Assembly: GCF_902806685.2 (NCBI RefSeq)
Contig: NC_048546.1
Location: 434,001-498,000, forward strand
From: Maniola hyperantus
Lineage: Eukaryota > Arthropoda > Insecta > Lepidoptera > Nymphalidae
Length of the DNA: 64,000 nt
Direction: 5' to 3'
Part shown: positions 1-10,049 of the stretch, in pieces
How the letters are laid out: every line of letters begins with the position of its first letter
Numbering within the stretch: position 1 is the stretch's first letter
Translations under genes and position numbers: made by a program
The notes under the pieces: model-generated
The model's input: the letters and a program-made list of their open reading frames with translations, nothing else
Databases searched by the model: none
What the model was told of the DNA's origin: nothing

Positions 1-145
1 CCACAATACTCGAAGTCCGACAGTTAGACGGTAAGTCCTACGTGACCCAAATGCAGTCACCTGTTCAAACATCCCGCCGAACCTCCCCTTTCTAATGATG
101 AGCGTACATTCGTTTTACCGCGCACGTATCGTATTTATTGAATTA

Positions 146-305
146 CTAGTTGATGCCTGATTGATGACTTCGTTCGCGTGAATTTAAGTTTTTAAAAATT
201 CTGTAGGAACTCTTTGATTTTTCGGGATAAAAAGGAGCCTATGTCACTCTCCAGGTTTTAAACTATACCCATGCAAAAAATCACGTCAATCGATCGATTG
301 TTTTT
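146..305 (-). mobile_element. Helitron-like element, family B, decayed copy
   Basis: Minus-strand copy. It begins with CTAG followed by a degraded GACTTCGTTCGCGTG hairpin arm and runs into the family's conserved middle (gggataaaa, ctatgtcactctccagg, catgcaaaaaatcacgtcaa). The 5' end is lost in an A/T run near 305. Family B copies elsewhere in the window start with TCCATACTAATATTAT and end in hairpin plus CTAG, which fits non-autonomous Helitrons. Confidence 0.6.
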
Positions 306-900
306 TTTTAAATTGTATAGCCAGTGTGACTCGTAGTGATGTAAGGATTCTAACGATATCTCATACATCCATATCTGTTCAGGCATTAATAAATTACGGT
401 GGAATAAAGAAACTGACATACGTGAACCCTGAAAACATTACACTTCTTTTTTGGGCAGTCGTCGTGTAACACATTCCGATGCTATCAATTAATGTGCGTT
501 CTTCGCATCCCTTTTAGGTATTATTCCGGTAGATTTCAGCAATGCTTGAAACTTTGCAAATCATCTAGTTACGAAGTTTAATAACGTTATCAAAACTCAT
601 TTGACACTAAATCCTCTCGGAACGGTATTATGATACCGTTGCAAAGTTATTATACCGGTTACAGTGTTGACATGTCGCACGCAACTTTCTTGACAGCTTG
701 ACAGTTAAATACGGGATTAATACGCATAAATTACTAGAAATTATTATCCTCTGTCGCCCCATGTATACTAAATCAGGCGTAACTCAGACAGTCACAAATT
801 CCGTAATGTACGCCGCAATTCCGAAACCAATTAGACCGAAACCTGAAATATCAAAATTAATGCTTTATAGTTAAATATTTTTCTCTAAATAACCACAGAG
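306..900. other. AT-rich stretch with no recognisable feature
   Basis: I see no long ORF, no terminal repeats and no known repeat end here. Composition is that of ordinary AT-rich intergenic DNA. Confidence 0.5.
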
Positions 901-985
901 TTTTGTGTTGGTTCTTGACTGTAAAAAAGGCATTTCGAACCAGTGCAGTGGTAGTTTGTTTCACCTGACATAAGTAAAAATAAGA
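901..985 (+). mobile_element. LINE 3' tail fragment
   Basis: It contains gttggttcttgac and ggcatttcgaaccagtg, words shared with LINE tails at 10196, 19800 and 54218, which continue into an acttgtaaaagtttattg-type end. Only a short decayed piece remains. Confidence 0.4.
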
Positions 986-1002
986 AGTATGATAAGAAAG
1001 CT

Positions 1003-1212
1003 CAGAGTCACTCAGCGGGCGATGAAGAGAGCTATGACTGATGAGTTTCCCTACGTGATCAAATCAAAAATGAGGAGATTCGTAGAACCAGAGTAACCGA
1101 ATAGCTCAGCGGGTTGCGAAGTTGAAGTGGTAAGGAGCAGGGCAAAAAACCTGATAGACGTTGGGGTCGTAAGGTGCTAGAATAGCGACCTCGCAGCGAA
1201 CAGCGCATTTGG
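1003..1212 (+). pseudogene. RTE-type LINE ORF, C-terminal remnant
   Basis: The stretch gttgcgaagttgaagtgg, then gacgttggggtcgtaaggtgct and gcgacctcgcagcg, matches the C-terminal coding part of the RTE-like copy at 13757-14002 (read as KLKW, then DRWG..VLEWRP). Upstream, actcagcgggcgatgaagagagc corresponds to the AQRAMERAM-type segment also seen at 36423. Frames are broken. It is a 5'-truncated decayed LINE copy, not a host gene. Confidence 0.6.
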
Positions 1213-1502
1213 AAATCTACGGAATTCCAATATCAAAATTAGATAATCCAATCTGATCCCGGATTGAAATCAACATTGCTCAGAAATTCCAGATTTGTGA
1301 GATAAGGAAATTCCGAAATTCGATCGACGTATGTTTCCCCGATGCATTCAAACTTTCAAAGTTCGGGACACAGAAAACAAGAACGTCTTTATACGACTTC
1401 ATGTTGAAGTTTAATAAAGTTGTTCGACATCATTGTCGATACGCGATACGAGTCGACACGACGTTTTGCTATCGTGAAACTTTAGACTTTATTGATAGTT
1501 TG

Positions 1503-1557
1503 GTATTTCAGGTACGTGTATGAGAATTCTTAATTATTTCAGGTACGTGTATGGAAA
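1503..1557 (+). repeat. Two-copy tandem repeat
   Basis: The 18-base word atttcaggtacgtgtatg occurs twice, 37 bases apart, and a shorter gctacgtgtat follows. No coding meaning is seen. Confidence 0.5.
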
Positions 1558-1842
1558 ATCGCTACGTGTATCTAGAGCTTAAAGATACACCATTTCCCAA
1601 TGTGAAAAATCACGTGAAAAGCTTTTTCATTATGTAACACTATCTATCTTACTTAAAGTAACCTGTGAAAAATCACAAAGCAAAACAGCACAAAGTTTGA
1701 AAATTATTTCATTTAATTCCGCTTTATTGTTTATATTTCGCGTGCACTCGGTTATCAACTAGAGCTAAAGAGCGCGCGAGCGAGAACACTCGCATCGCTG
1801 CATGTTAGAAAGAGAAAAACAACAACACAATACATAGGATAC

Positions 1843-1912
1843 TTTTCACCGTGGAAAATCAAAAAGTTTCCACGGAATTTTTTAAATCCTAAATTCACGC
1901 GGACGATAATAA
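1843..1912. mobile_element. Helitron family B fragment
   Basis: The words gtggaaaatc, tccacggaattttttaaat and cacgcggacga match the 3' third of family B. The hairpin's second arm and the CTAG end are missing. Confidence 0.35.
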
Positions 1913-2091
1913 TGATGCCAATCGTTTATTTTTCAGTACAATCCAGACTCCATCACGTCATGAAGCTTAAACTTGCAACCTTTTAGACCTAAAACATTAA
2001 GGTCTAGAAGTTTGGGGAAATTAATTAATGTTTTATAAATGAACCAAAACGAAACTCAGGTCTAGAAGCCACGTTACTCAACATTTAATGC

Positions 2092-2268
2092 AGAGGAATT
2101 AATTATTACGAGAGGGAATTCAGGTATAGACTTTAGCCCTCCCGAGGAGGGAGTCCCGAAACCTGTTACAGGATTACCTAGATTGAGAAACGGCGCATTT
2201 ATACCTAAGGTAGCTTTAGTGAGCACTTGCTAAATGGAACAAGACGTTTTAAGGCAAATTATTTATGA
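2092..2268 (+). repeat. Direct repeat copy 1 (pair with 3098-3299)
   Basis: It starts gaggaattaattattac and includes ggattacctagattgagaaa and gaacaagacgttttaag. The same ordered blocks recur about 1 kb downstream at 3098-3299 with scattered substitutions and small indels. The unit is not recognised: no ORF, no terminal inverted repeats. Confidence 0.7.
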
Positions 2269-2489
2269 ATAAGTAAGTAACTCTACTTTTCTCCCACTTG
2301 CTCGGAATCTGCTACTTTACTGAAGAAACGATTTCATTACAGAGGACCGTTATTGGGTCTTCACTGGCCACACGCCAGCAATTTCCAAGAGGCCTGTAAT
2401 GTTAATTGCTGGACAGTTTCATACTGATGACGAGATTTTTTGTAGTGTAGACTAACATAAAATTAAGTTTTTCTAGGTACGAGATTTTA

Positions 2490-2790
2490 ATAATATTCTG
2501 ACTTATTACTATTTTTAATTTTTCTTTATTATTTTTATTTTATTTATATCCTTTTTTTAATAGGTACCTACTACATTTGTACATTTTTATTTTTTTATAG
2601 TTTTTATTATTATTGTTTCTTTTTTAACATTTTTTATTATTGTGTTATCATTAATTTTTTATGAGTTTTTACTCTTTATTTATATTTTATTTTTTCTTTT
2701 TATTTTTTTCTTTTATTTTAATTATTTCCTTTTTTTTAATATTTCATTTTTTTACTTTTTAGATAATTTTGTTTTTACAATATATTTGTT
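2490..2790. repeat. T/A-only low-complexity tract
   Basis: About 300 bases made almost entirely of T with interspersed A (ttttattttatttat-type words). No gene or repeat end is visible inside it. Confidence 0.7.
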
Positions 2791-3097
2791 TTACTAGTAG
2801 ATTATAATACACGCTCACAGTATACATTTTCATATGAATTAACAACAATTACAATTATTTTTTTATTGTTTCCTCGCAAATGAAAGAAGAAGGGCGAAAT
2901 AGCGATTACCAACCTCGTTTAGTTTAAATATACTCGGCTGGCGCCTGGTCTTCACTGCAGAAGTCCTCGGCTTCGCCTCGGCCTTTTAATAATACCCGGT
3001 CAGTAATAGCCTTATTTCAGGCCTGGACTCAATGTACTATTACTAGACACATAAAAATTCCACCTGTGCCGTTATAAGACTATATGTTATTACAAGA

Positions 3098-3299
3098 GGA
3101 ATTAATTATTGCAGAGGAAATAATCACTACGATTCAAGTAGGTACAGACTCAGCTCCCGAGTAGGGAACGGAACCCGTTTCAGGATTACCTAGATTGAGA
3201 AACAGGGCATTTGTTATACCTAGGTAGCTTTAGCGAGCAGATGCTTAATAGAACAAGACGTTTTAAGACAAATTAATAGCTCTACTTTACAATAAGTAT
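3098..3299 (+). repeat. Direct repeat copy 2 (pair with 2092-2268)
   Basis: It shares gaggaattaattatt, ggattacctagattgagaaa, cctaggtagcttta and gaacaagacgttttaag in the same order as the copy at 2092. Small length differences show that the two copies have diverged. Confidence 0.7.
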
Positions 3300-3361
3300 T
3301 CCTGTATTCCTTCAGGTGACCCGCCTGCTCTGTTGCTCGCTATTTTTATTTATTAAATAAA

Positions 3362-3597
3362 CTAGCTTATGCTCGCGACTTCGTCCGCGTAGACAACACA
3401 AATTTCAAATCCCTATTTCACCCCCTTAGGGGTTGATTTTCAAAAATCCTTTCTTAGCGGATGCCTACGTCATAATAGCTATCTGCATGCCAAATTTCAG
3501 CCCGATCCGTCCAGTAGATTGAGCTGTGCGTTGATAGATCATGTCAGTCAGTCATTAAGTCAGTCAGTCAGTCACCTTTTCCTATTATATGTTTAGA
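3362..3597 (-). mobile_element. Non-autonomous Helitron, family A, near full length
   Basis: Minus-strand copy bounded by CTAG (the 3' end, left) and by tttaga (the 5' TC end, right). Next to CTAG lies the hairpin region with cgcgacttcgtccgcg. Inside are the family blocks cccccttaggggttgat, ggatgcctacgtcataatag and cagtcagtcagtcacctttt. There are no terminal inverted repeats and no ORF, as expected of a Helitron that relies on an autonomous relative. Confidence 0.8.
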
Positions 3598-4168
3598 TTA
3601 GTAAGGATATAGACGGGGAAAACTGATAGAGGAACTGGGTGAAATTAAAGGATTTCTTATTCCGACCGAACGCTAAAAATCACACAAACCATAGCGTACG
3701 TAAACATGGTTTATATTATCCCACGTACGAGTACACGCTACAAAATCGCCCGTATATGCCTCAATCATGAATCTGAGCATTAACAATAAACCATGTCTAA
3801 ATTTAACTACATCCACAACATGGCACATAAACATTATATACCTTATTACGATTCCCATAATGGCGAGATTCCAACGTTACGTTGTACAGCTTATGAAGGG
3901 ATGATGCTAAGCCGACGCGTTACGACTGAGGTAATTTCACGTTAGGGCTACCAACTTTTGATTTTAGCATTGACATTTCTATTAAAAAAACATTCTTTGG
4001 GTTGAGACTTAAGGTCCTTTAGTGTCTTTTGAGATCAGAAATAATTGGAGAACATTTTTTTTTTCAAGTCGGCAGTGAAGAGCACACAAACAGCTAATTG
4101 GCTACTCTTAAAATTTCTAAAAAAGAAAAGCAATGTAAAAATAATCTTTATTATTAAATAAACTTAAT

Positions 4169-4389
4169 CTATATCCCTGCCGATATTATAAATGCGAAAG
4201 TGTGTTTGTTTGTTGGTTTATTGGTTTGTATTTCAATCACATCGCAACGGAGCAACGGATCGGCGAGATTTTATGCATGGTTTTAGTTAAAGACCTGGAA
4301 AGTGACATAGGCTACTTTTTATCTAAGGGATTCTCACGGAATTTTTAATAACTTAATTCCACGCGAACGAGGTCGCAGGCATCAGCTCG
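4169..4389 (+). mobile_element. Helitron-like element, family B
   Basis: It starts near tctatatccctgc followed by gatattataaatgcgaaagtgt and ends at the hairpin region acgcgaacgaggtcgcaggcatcagctcg. The terminal CTAG has mutated to CTCG. A second B copy follows within two bases. Confidence 0.7.
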
Positions 4390-4390
4390 T

Positions 4391-4592
4391 ATTATTACAA
4401 ATACGAAAATGTGTCTGTTTGTCTATCTACCTATTCACGGCCTATCCGTTAATCCAATATTGACGAAAATTGGTACTGAGATGCTTGCGTCCTGAGACAG
4501 GCATAGACTACATTTTATTCCGGAAAATCAAAGAGTTTAACCCCAAACTAACAAACTTAAATCTACACGGCCGAAGTCCGAGCGTTATCTAG
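4391..4592 (+). mobile_element. Helitron-like element, family B, tandem second copy
   Basis: It begins attattacaaatacgaaaatgtgtctg and contains ttcacggcctatccgtt, gaaaattggtactgag and ttccggaaaatcaaagagtt. It ends with a weak hairpin (cggccgaagtccg) and tctag at 4592. It abuts a family A copy at 4600, giving three Helitron-like units head to tail. Confidence 0.65.
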
Positions 4593-4599
4593 ATTCTAG

Positions 4600-4735
4600 T
4601 CTAAATATATAAAAGGAAAAGGTGATTAACTGATCTATCGACGCATAGCTCAAACTACTGGATGGATCTATTATGACATAGACATCCAATAAGAAAGGAT
4701 TTTTGAAAATTCAACCATTTAGGAAGTTTTTGTAG
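4600..4735 (+). mobile_element. Helitron family A, 3' truncated
   Basis: It starts TCTAAATATATAAAAGG and keeps cgacgcatagctcaaactactgg and gaaaggatttttgaaaatt, then stops before the hairpin. The 3' end is missing. Confidence 0.7.
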
Positions 4736-4964
4736 TGAGTTTAATTGCTACACTTTCTTAATTTATAGTTACAATAATGAAGGATTGACTCGTATATCGA
4801 TTCAAATTGAATTAATTATCAGAGAGGAAACACGACACGCAGCTTTACAATAGGCGTTCGTTCACAGACAAGGAAGTGAAAAACGGCCACAGACAACTCT
4901 GGCCGTCAAAGCGAGAGTGGCGGTGTATACACGTTCGGATACGCGTTACAGGGTTTAAAGTTTG

Positions 4965-5005
4965 TCTAGTCCACGCGGACGAAGTCGCGGGCTTAAGGTA
5001 GTTAA
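4965..5005 (+). mobile_element. Helitron 3' hairpin fragment
   Basis: About 40 bases containing agtccacgcggacgaagtcgcggg, the conserved 3' hairpin of families A and B. No complete element surrounds it. Confidence 0.55.
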
Positions 5006-5505
5006 TTATAAAAGCCGGCAAACTTTTATGAAACGATGTAATGCAAGAGTCAACTGTCATAGCTTCGTTTACATCTCCAAAAATATAAGTGTCCCTTGAA
5101 GCCGGTCAAAAATCGCAAATTTATCCAGCAAATATTATAAATATGTAAAGCCACATTATTATTTTAACAATACCTATTTGCGTTTTTAGCCCCTTAGATA
5201 TAAACAAAAAATTTCATAAAAGCCGATCCTAACCATTCAATTTCACACATGGTCACCCTACTCTCAGAGGATTTTCATAATTTACATAACCGAAATTATT
5301 TTCCATGTTTTCAGCTTAAAAGCATCTATTTACCGTGTAAAGTTGACTTGGGGACCATGTTTTTAGCTCAAACGTAAATAAGTTCTACTCAGAAGAGCCG
5401 GCTAGAAACTCGGCAGTTGCTCTTTACTTAACTAATTATTTATCACCATTACATTAATTTATTTGTGAAATTCAACAATAAACAATCAAAAAGTAACTGT
5501 ACCCA

Positions 5506-5716
5506 TCTATACTTCTATACTAATATTATAAAGAGGTAAAGTTTGTAAGTTTGTTTGTAGGGGGTAATCTCTGGAACTACTGAACCAATTTGGAAAATTC
5601 TTTCACCAGTAGTAAGCTACATTATTCCTTAGTAGCATATAGGCTATATTTTATTTTCAAAAAAATTTAAAATGCGAAAATTGTAATACCCGTGCGAAGC
5701 CGGGGCGGATCGCTAG
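5506..5716 (+). mobile_element. Helitron-like element, family C
   Basis: It starts TCTATACTTCTATACTAATA and carries ataaagaggtaaagtttgt, gtagggggtaatctctgg and aactactgaacc. It ends with cccgtgcgaagccgg and cgctag at 5716. The end structure (hairpin, then CTAG) resembles A and B but the body is different. Confidence 0.75.
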
Positions 5717-6690
5717 TTTCAGAAGGCTTCGACTTTGACTACGATTGTACTAGTATGGAAAGCGCTTAGAGCTAGAGAAACTTTTAAAGAAGCTTTTCTA
5801 TATAAATTGCAATCCGAAACGTAAACGCAATCTTAAACTTATCATTTCAGGTTTCCAACTTCAAACTATTCCGTCTTCAAAAATCCATTTTTATTGCGAA
5901 AATTGTCCTCCACACAGATTTATTCGCAAAGTTGAGACGTTTCGCGATCGGATTGAACATTGCAAGTGAATCAAACTCGTTCTGGATTCAGATTGACTTT
6001 TTTATCGATTACAAGTTAACCCTTGTCTGCGAACGTATCTGATTGTAAGTGATGATGCAGTCTAAGATGGGATATGGCAATGCATCACGTGATTTGTAAT
6101 ACTATTTCGAAGAAAATATTTAAAAAATTAGACTTCATACTTTAACGTAAGATTTATTACCTGTTATAACCCAAAGCCACTGTGATCCATACTTTATAGT
6201 CGTTCTTAGCTTCATAGTCCCTGTGTTAGTGACAATACGCAGAGAAACTTTAAGCTTTTATAAAATAACAAAGATCTGGCACGCGCTGGCTCTCCCTCTT
6301 ATATGAATATCTACGGAGATGGAGAACGAAACTCCTTAACGGATATTAAAGTAAATCGCTCGCTATGAATACTGAGTAAGTACATAACTGTTACATTGAA
6401 TGCTCTACAGTTTTTAAGTTAAATGTATTATTAATAAGGAAAGTGAAAACTCCAGCGCAGCTTATATCCGACCTAAATAGAGGAGCGCAGTCAGCCAATA
6501 GTCGTTGTGAAAAGCATTTTTAATTACCTCCCGGTAATTGGGAGGCTCGGAGGGCCTTTGAACACCCTCCCGGAGTTCGTCTCGCATCGCTACATTTGAT
6601 TGGACATGTAAATTTGTGTTTGTGATACGTGTCGCGTTCGCATTGTTTAAAGTGTTTCTTTAGCCGCCATTTTGAATAGCCTATTTCTAA
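5717..6690. other. Stretch without a recognised gene
   Basis: Mostly AT-rich. A fragment near 6035-6075 (taagtgatgatgcagtctaagatggga) matches the tail of SINE family S2 in reverse. Around 6529-6600 there is a GC-richer piece with an inverted ctcccggtaattgggag hairpin that I cannot assign. Confidence 0.45.
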
Positions 6691-6699
6691 AACGGACCA

Positions 6700-6818
6700 C
6701 TAAGTGGACGGACGACATCAGACGAGTCGCAGGGAGCCGCTGGATGGCGGCGGCGCAAGACCGTGGCGTGTGGAAGTCCCTACAAGAGACCTATGTCCAA
6801 CAGTGAACGTCTATCGGT

Positions 6819-6858
<40 letters not shown>

Positions 6859-6859
6859 C
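6700..6859 (+). pseudogene. RTE-type LINE 3' end with (ATG)n tail
   Basis: One frame reads KWTDDIRRVAGSRW, then AAAQDRGVWKSLQETYVQQ and a stop, which is the conserved C-terminus of RTE-class reverse transcriptase ORFs. After the stop comes ttgatgatg repeated to 6859, the 3' microsatellite tail typical of this element. The copy is strongly 5'-truncated, so it is a dead insertion. The same C-terminus occurs at 13641-13755 and 13757-14002. Confidence 0.8.
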
Positions 6860-6955
6860 ATTTCTAAAACGTGTCAGTTTAACAATCAAAGCCAGGAGCG
6901 AATTTACAGTTTTTAAGTATTTATAGGCTCTCTTGCCGCTCTTACTTCTACAACA

Positions 6956-7136
6956 GCTGTGATAGCCTAGTGGTTAAGACGTCCACCTCCTAATCGGAGG
7001 TCGGGGGTTCGAACCCGGGCACGCACCTCTAACTTCGGAGTTATGTGCGTTTTAAGTAATTCAAATATCACCTGTCTTTAACGGTGAAGGAAAACATCGT
7101 GAGAAAACCCGCATGCCTGCGAGTTTTCACTTATAA
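6956..7136 (+). mobile_element. tRNA-derived SINE (family S1), left part
   Basis: RNA polymerase III boxes are clear: box A TAGCCTAGTGG near 6963 and box B GGTTCGAACCC at 7006-7016. The tRNA-like head is followed by the family body (gcacgcacctctaactt, ttaacggtgaaggaaaacatcgtgag). The copy is interrupted at about 7137 by a compound inverted-repeat insertion and resumes at about 7843. The full copy at 52616-52924 shows the uninterrupted order. Confidence 0.85.
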
Positions 7137-7186
7137 TACCACAAGAGCTTCAAAATTATCGGGTATTTCCCGATAGGTTCGTTGCA

Positions 7187-7283
7187 AACAAATGAAGGAG
7201 TCAAGTTTTTCAGGTTAAAAAATCACGAGCGCGAAGCGCGAGTGATTTTTCCTGAAAAACTTGACGACTTTATTTGTTTGCAG
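7187..7283. repeat. Near-perfect hairpin, about 45-bp arms
   Basis: The left arm starts caaacaaatgaaggagtcaa and the right arm ends cttgacgactttatttgtttg. They pair with few mismatches around a gcgcgaagcgcg tip. It is the core of the larger fold-back at 7137-7330. Confidence 0.75.
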
Positions 7284-7439
7284 GGAACCTTGAGGGAAAT
7301 GCCAGATAATTTTGAAGCTCGTGTGGTATTCGGGGGATTATTTTTCCGACCCAAATGTCGGCCAATAGAATTGCACCATGAGACGAAATGTACAGTTAAC
7401 AAATAAGAATTTCATAATGAATAAAACAACATTTAATTA

Positions 7440-7655
7440 AGCGTAATCTTTCATAATGTTTGCCAATTGCGCTTCACTCGTTTCAGCACTCAATGTGTAT
7501 TCCCTCTCAGTACAAAAAGTAGTAAATTGGTTCCAAACTGTTTTTTTTGCCTTCTCCGTATTAATGGGAACATTTCCTTTGACTTTTTATCGATGGTGGA
7601 CAGAGAACAAACTCCAAATCGACTCATTTTCATGCAAAATCTCCAATTTTCACAA
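7440..7655 (-). pseudogene. Decayed ORF start resembling KIAA1958/Crypton-type recombinase N-termini
   Basis: On the minus strand an ATG near 7632 opens MKMSRFGVCSLSTIDK. After a one-base frameshift at an A-run, the frame continues NVPINTEKAKKTVWNQF, then FCTEREYTLSAETSEAQLA and NIMKDYA before a stop near 7439. From memory of the family, this pattern (short linker, W-x2-F, SxxQLANIM) resembles the N-terminal core-binding region of KIAA1958-like, Crypton-type tyrosine recombinases. No catalytic domain is present, so this is a deletion derivative. The assignment is by eye and could be wrong; the frameshift and stop are seen directly. Confidence 0.4.
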
Positions 7656-7711
7656 TTGAATTCAACCTGTCAGTTTGACGTGTGGTTAATTTGACTGGAT
7701 CATGTTTTGTT

Positions 7712-7722
7712 TTTTATATATA
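7712..7722 (-). promoter_or_regulatory. TATA-like box upstream of the decayed ORF
   Basis: The minus strand reads TATATATAAAA about 80-90 bases before the candidate ATG near 7632. Position and sequence fit a core promoter of the inserted element, but a TATA-like word is cheap in this AT-rich DNA. Confidence 0.35.
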
Positions 7723-7842
7723 GCAACTACCAGAGAAAATTTTCAAAAAATTATCAGTATAATACCATGTAGGTTGTACCACGTGACGTCGAATGGTGCA
7801 ATTCTATTGGTCGACATTTGGGTCGGAAAAGTAATCTATAAT

Positions 7843-7925
7843 ATTCTCAAAGGTGTGTAAAGTCTGCCAATCTGCACTTGGCCAGCGTGGTGGACCAAGC
7901 CAAGACCCTTCTCACTCTGCTTCGC
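7843..7925 (+). mobile_element. SINE S1, right part of the split copy
   Basis: It resumes with ataatattctcaaaggtgtg, gtctgccaatctgcacttgg and cagcgtggtggacc, the body downstream of the break at 7136. The distal part is lost where a second SINE head is joined in inverted orientation. Confidence 0.75.
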
Positions 7926-7934
7926 TTTGCACCC

Positions 7935-7990
7935 TCGCTCGTGCCCGGGATCGGACCCCCGACCTCCGCTTCACACTATCACAGCTTCTC
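7935..7990 (-). mobile_element. SINE S1 head, inverted
   Basis: The minus strand contains a degraded tRNA-like head (box B region, gggtccgatcccgggcac). It is joined tail to head with the copy that ends at 7925. Only the head remains. Confidence 0.6.
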
Positions 7991-8016
7991 ATCTTAAACA
8001 TAGGTATATGTACCTA

Positions 8017-8215
8017 CTAGCTTATGCTCGCGACTTCAATTTTCAAACACCTATTTCACCCTCTTAGGGGTTGAATTTTCAAAAATCCTTTCTTAGCGGA
8101 TGCCTACGTCATAATAGCTATCTGCATGCCAAATTTCAGCCCGATCCGTCCAGTAGTTTGCGCTGTGCGTTGATAGATCAGTCAGTCAGTCACCTTTTCC
8201 TTTTATATATTTAGA
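8017..8215 (-). mobile_element. Non-autonomous Helitron, family A
   Basis: CTAG at 8017-8020 marks the 3' end; tttaga at 8215 marks the 5' end. The hairpin arm is shortened (gctcgcgacttc then an internal deletion). The conserved blocks cttaggggttgaattttc and gcctacgtcataatag are intact. Confidence 0.8.
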
Positions 8216-8714
8216 CTATTGTATACGAGGCAATCCGAAACCCGCACGTGATCGCTTCACTAGTCACGTAAGGGATTAACTGGATACACCAACAAGTTAG
8301 TTATCGTAGCTGAGTAACTGACTAACAGCATCCCTGATAGAGAGGAAGGCTTAAGTTTAACGAGTAGACATGTTTGTTTTAATAGCTTTAAAAGTTTAAA
8401 CAATTATGTGTACAGTTTAGCAGTTTTTGAGTTAATTTGTCTTATTAATGATTAAACGATCTTTTTTTGTTATTTGTCCCAAAAACATTTACAAGAAGTC
8501 GGTTAATAAAGAGAAAAAGAAAGTAAAATTAGAGATCTCTACCAGTGACCTCTGGCAGTGGGAGAGGTTCTAGAGGGAGTAGAATAGGAACAATAAAGAA
8601 GATAGAAATCTTCTATCTTTGTCGATCTTATCTTTAAGTGAAGTTATACGAAGGGTTTGTCAATTAGCATGTTTACATTACAATGTTTGAGTGCTATACC
8701 GCCAAAGGTGTTGT

Positions 8715-8885
8715 ATAGTCCACGACAGGTTGAGATGGCAATCGAGGTATGAGGCTGGGGGACGGCCCGCACACCTGCGCACGCCCGCACAGTGTTAGTG
8801 CGGGGCCTGTGCGCGTGTGCGGCACGTTACTTCCCCGATACCCATCTCGACCTGACGCGAACTATAGCTCTCTACTCGGGCGAGA
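8715..8885. repeat. GC-rich imperfect inverted repeat
   Basis: caggttgagatgg on the left and ccatctcgacctg on the right are inverted relatives. Between them are GC-rich segments (gcccgcacacctgcgcacgc, cctgtgcgcgtgtgcgg) unlike the AT-rich surroundings. I do not recognise the element; no convincing ORF is present. Confidence 0.4.
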
Positions 8886-9073
8886 TCAGGTTTCAGACAA
8901 AGAACTTACTTACCTACTTTTTTCTGTTGTTAGCGTCGAATATGAAAATCTCATGAAAATCCAAAAAACATACCTGAAATAAAGAAATTAAGAAATTACT
9001 AAAAACGAAAACAATTATCTTATTTCTAACAGCTTTCTAAAACACTATGTTATCATTTGTTTATTTTATAAAA

Positions 9074-9280
9074 GACTAGCGACCACCCGTGGTTTCGTTC
9101 AGTGAAAATGTAAATAGTCTTTATTCCCTATCCCGTGGGAATTTCGAAAAATCCAGCTGTATTCCTTGTCTACATTATAAAGGGAAACTCTGTACATTTC
9201 AACTTTCTATAGGTCCAAAAAATCCGGCTGGGCTTTGATAAGTCAGTCAGTGAGGCAAGCTTTTCTTTCCTAATCCTAAT
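9074..9280 (-). mobile_element. Helitron-like element, family C-related, decayed
   Basis: It begins ctagcgaccacccgtggtttcg, the inverted 3' end of the C-type (gggtcgctag), and continues through diverged sequence with gtcagtcagtgagg near the right. The end is unclear. Confidence 0.45.
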
Positions 9281-9284
9281 ATCC

Positions 9285-9435
9285 GAATAATATTACGTAT
9301 AAAATATGTAAAAGTTTGAATGTTTGTTACTCCATAATTCCACAATGACCGAACCGGAATTCGCATTCGATCCCGAAAAATTGAAAATTTCCGGGGATCT
9401 TTAAAAATCTATATCCACGCAGACGAAGTTCGATT
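9285..9435 (+). mobile_element. Helitron family B, decayed
   Basis: aataatattacgtataaaat, then tttgttactcc, ttccggggatctttaaaaat and ccacgcagacgaagttc follow the order of family B. The terminal CTAG is missing. Confidence 0.45.
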
Positions 9436-9832
9436 CGGTTGAAGGGAATTTAAGTCAATCATACGGTTGTCGACACTATAATATCACAAGTCACACTACT
9501 TCTCATACCCTTTACTTCTAAATTAAATTTTCAGTAAGAAACCTATTGCATCGACGTCGGGCGGACTTCCCCGTCACGGAAAGCTCGCTTCCTGCCAATG
9601 TGCCACATTCAGCGCGGGGCGGGCGGCGAAGGAAATCAAAGTCGTCGTCGGCGTGACAGCCTGTCACAGACATTTTTCCCCGTCGTCCAAGTCTAAGTAG
9701 TCCGTTTCGTGACCTGGGATTAGGTCACGTAACGTGTATTAAGCACATTATCTCTAAGTAGACCACGTCTACATGACAAAATCTGTACTTATATAAATTT
9801 TGTACAAGGACATGAAAATACATCTAAATATA
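9436..9832. other. Unassigned stretch with a GC-rich island
   Basis: Around 9555-9720 base composition rises (ggaagtccgcccgacgtcg on the complement, gcggggcgggcggcg). No ORF over 60 codons crosses it and no repeat partner is visible in the window. It may be an old regulatory or exon remnant; nothing more can be said. Confidence 0.3.
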
Positions 9833-10013
9833 TAAAAGGAAAACCTGACTGCATGACTGATCCAAACCACTGGATGGATTGGGCTGTTTGGCATGCAGAT
9901 AGCTGTTATGACATCCACTAAGAAGGGAGTTTTGGAAATTCAACCCCTTAAGGAAGTAAAATGGGGGTTGAAATTTATGTAGTCCACGCGGATGAAGTCC
10001 AGGGATCATCTAG
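9833..10013 (+). mobile_element. Helitron family A, internally deleted
   Basis: It starts TCTAAATATATAAAAGGAAA and ends with ccacgcggatgaagtccagg, then atcatctag at 10013. The middle lacks some of the family sequence, and the CAGT repeat near the 5' end is short. Confidence 0.75.
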
Positions 10014-10049
10014 TTACTTATCCAATATATTGTAAATTACACAATATAT

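Larger units (their letters stand above)
7137..7842 (-). mobile_element. Compound inverted-repeat transposon inserted in a SINE
   Basis: The insertion is flanked on both sides by TATAATA, a likely 7-bp target duplication. The left part (about 7137-7330) folds on itself: ccacaagagcttcaaaatt at the left pairs with its complement ending near 7330, with a GC-rich gagcgcgaagcgcgag tip. A second inverted pair starts gattatttttccgaccc at about 7338 and closes at about 7784-7835. Between the second pair lies a decayed minus-strand ORF start (7440-7655) with a TATA-like box upstream. Class is uncertain; see the ORF entry. Confidence 0.6.

Noticed and set aside
6704..6916. 70-codon plus-strand ORF with a run of methionines
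   Set aside because: It is an out-of-frame reading of the RTE C-terminus followed by its (ATG)n tail.
6956..7020. A possible tRNA gene (boxes A and B present)
   Set aside because: The sequence continues into the SINE body shared by several copies, and the cloverleaf does not close as a tRNA.
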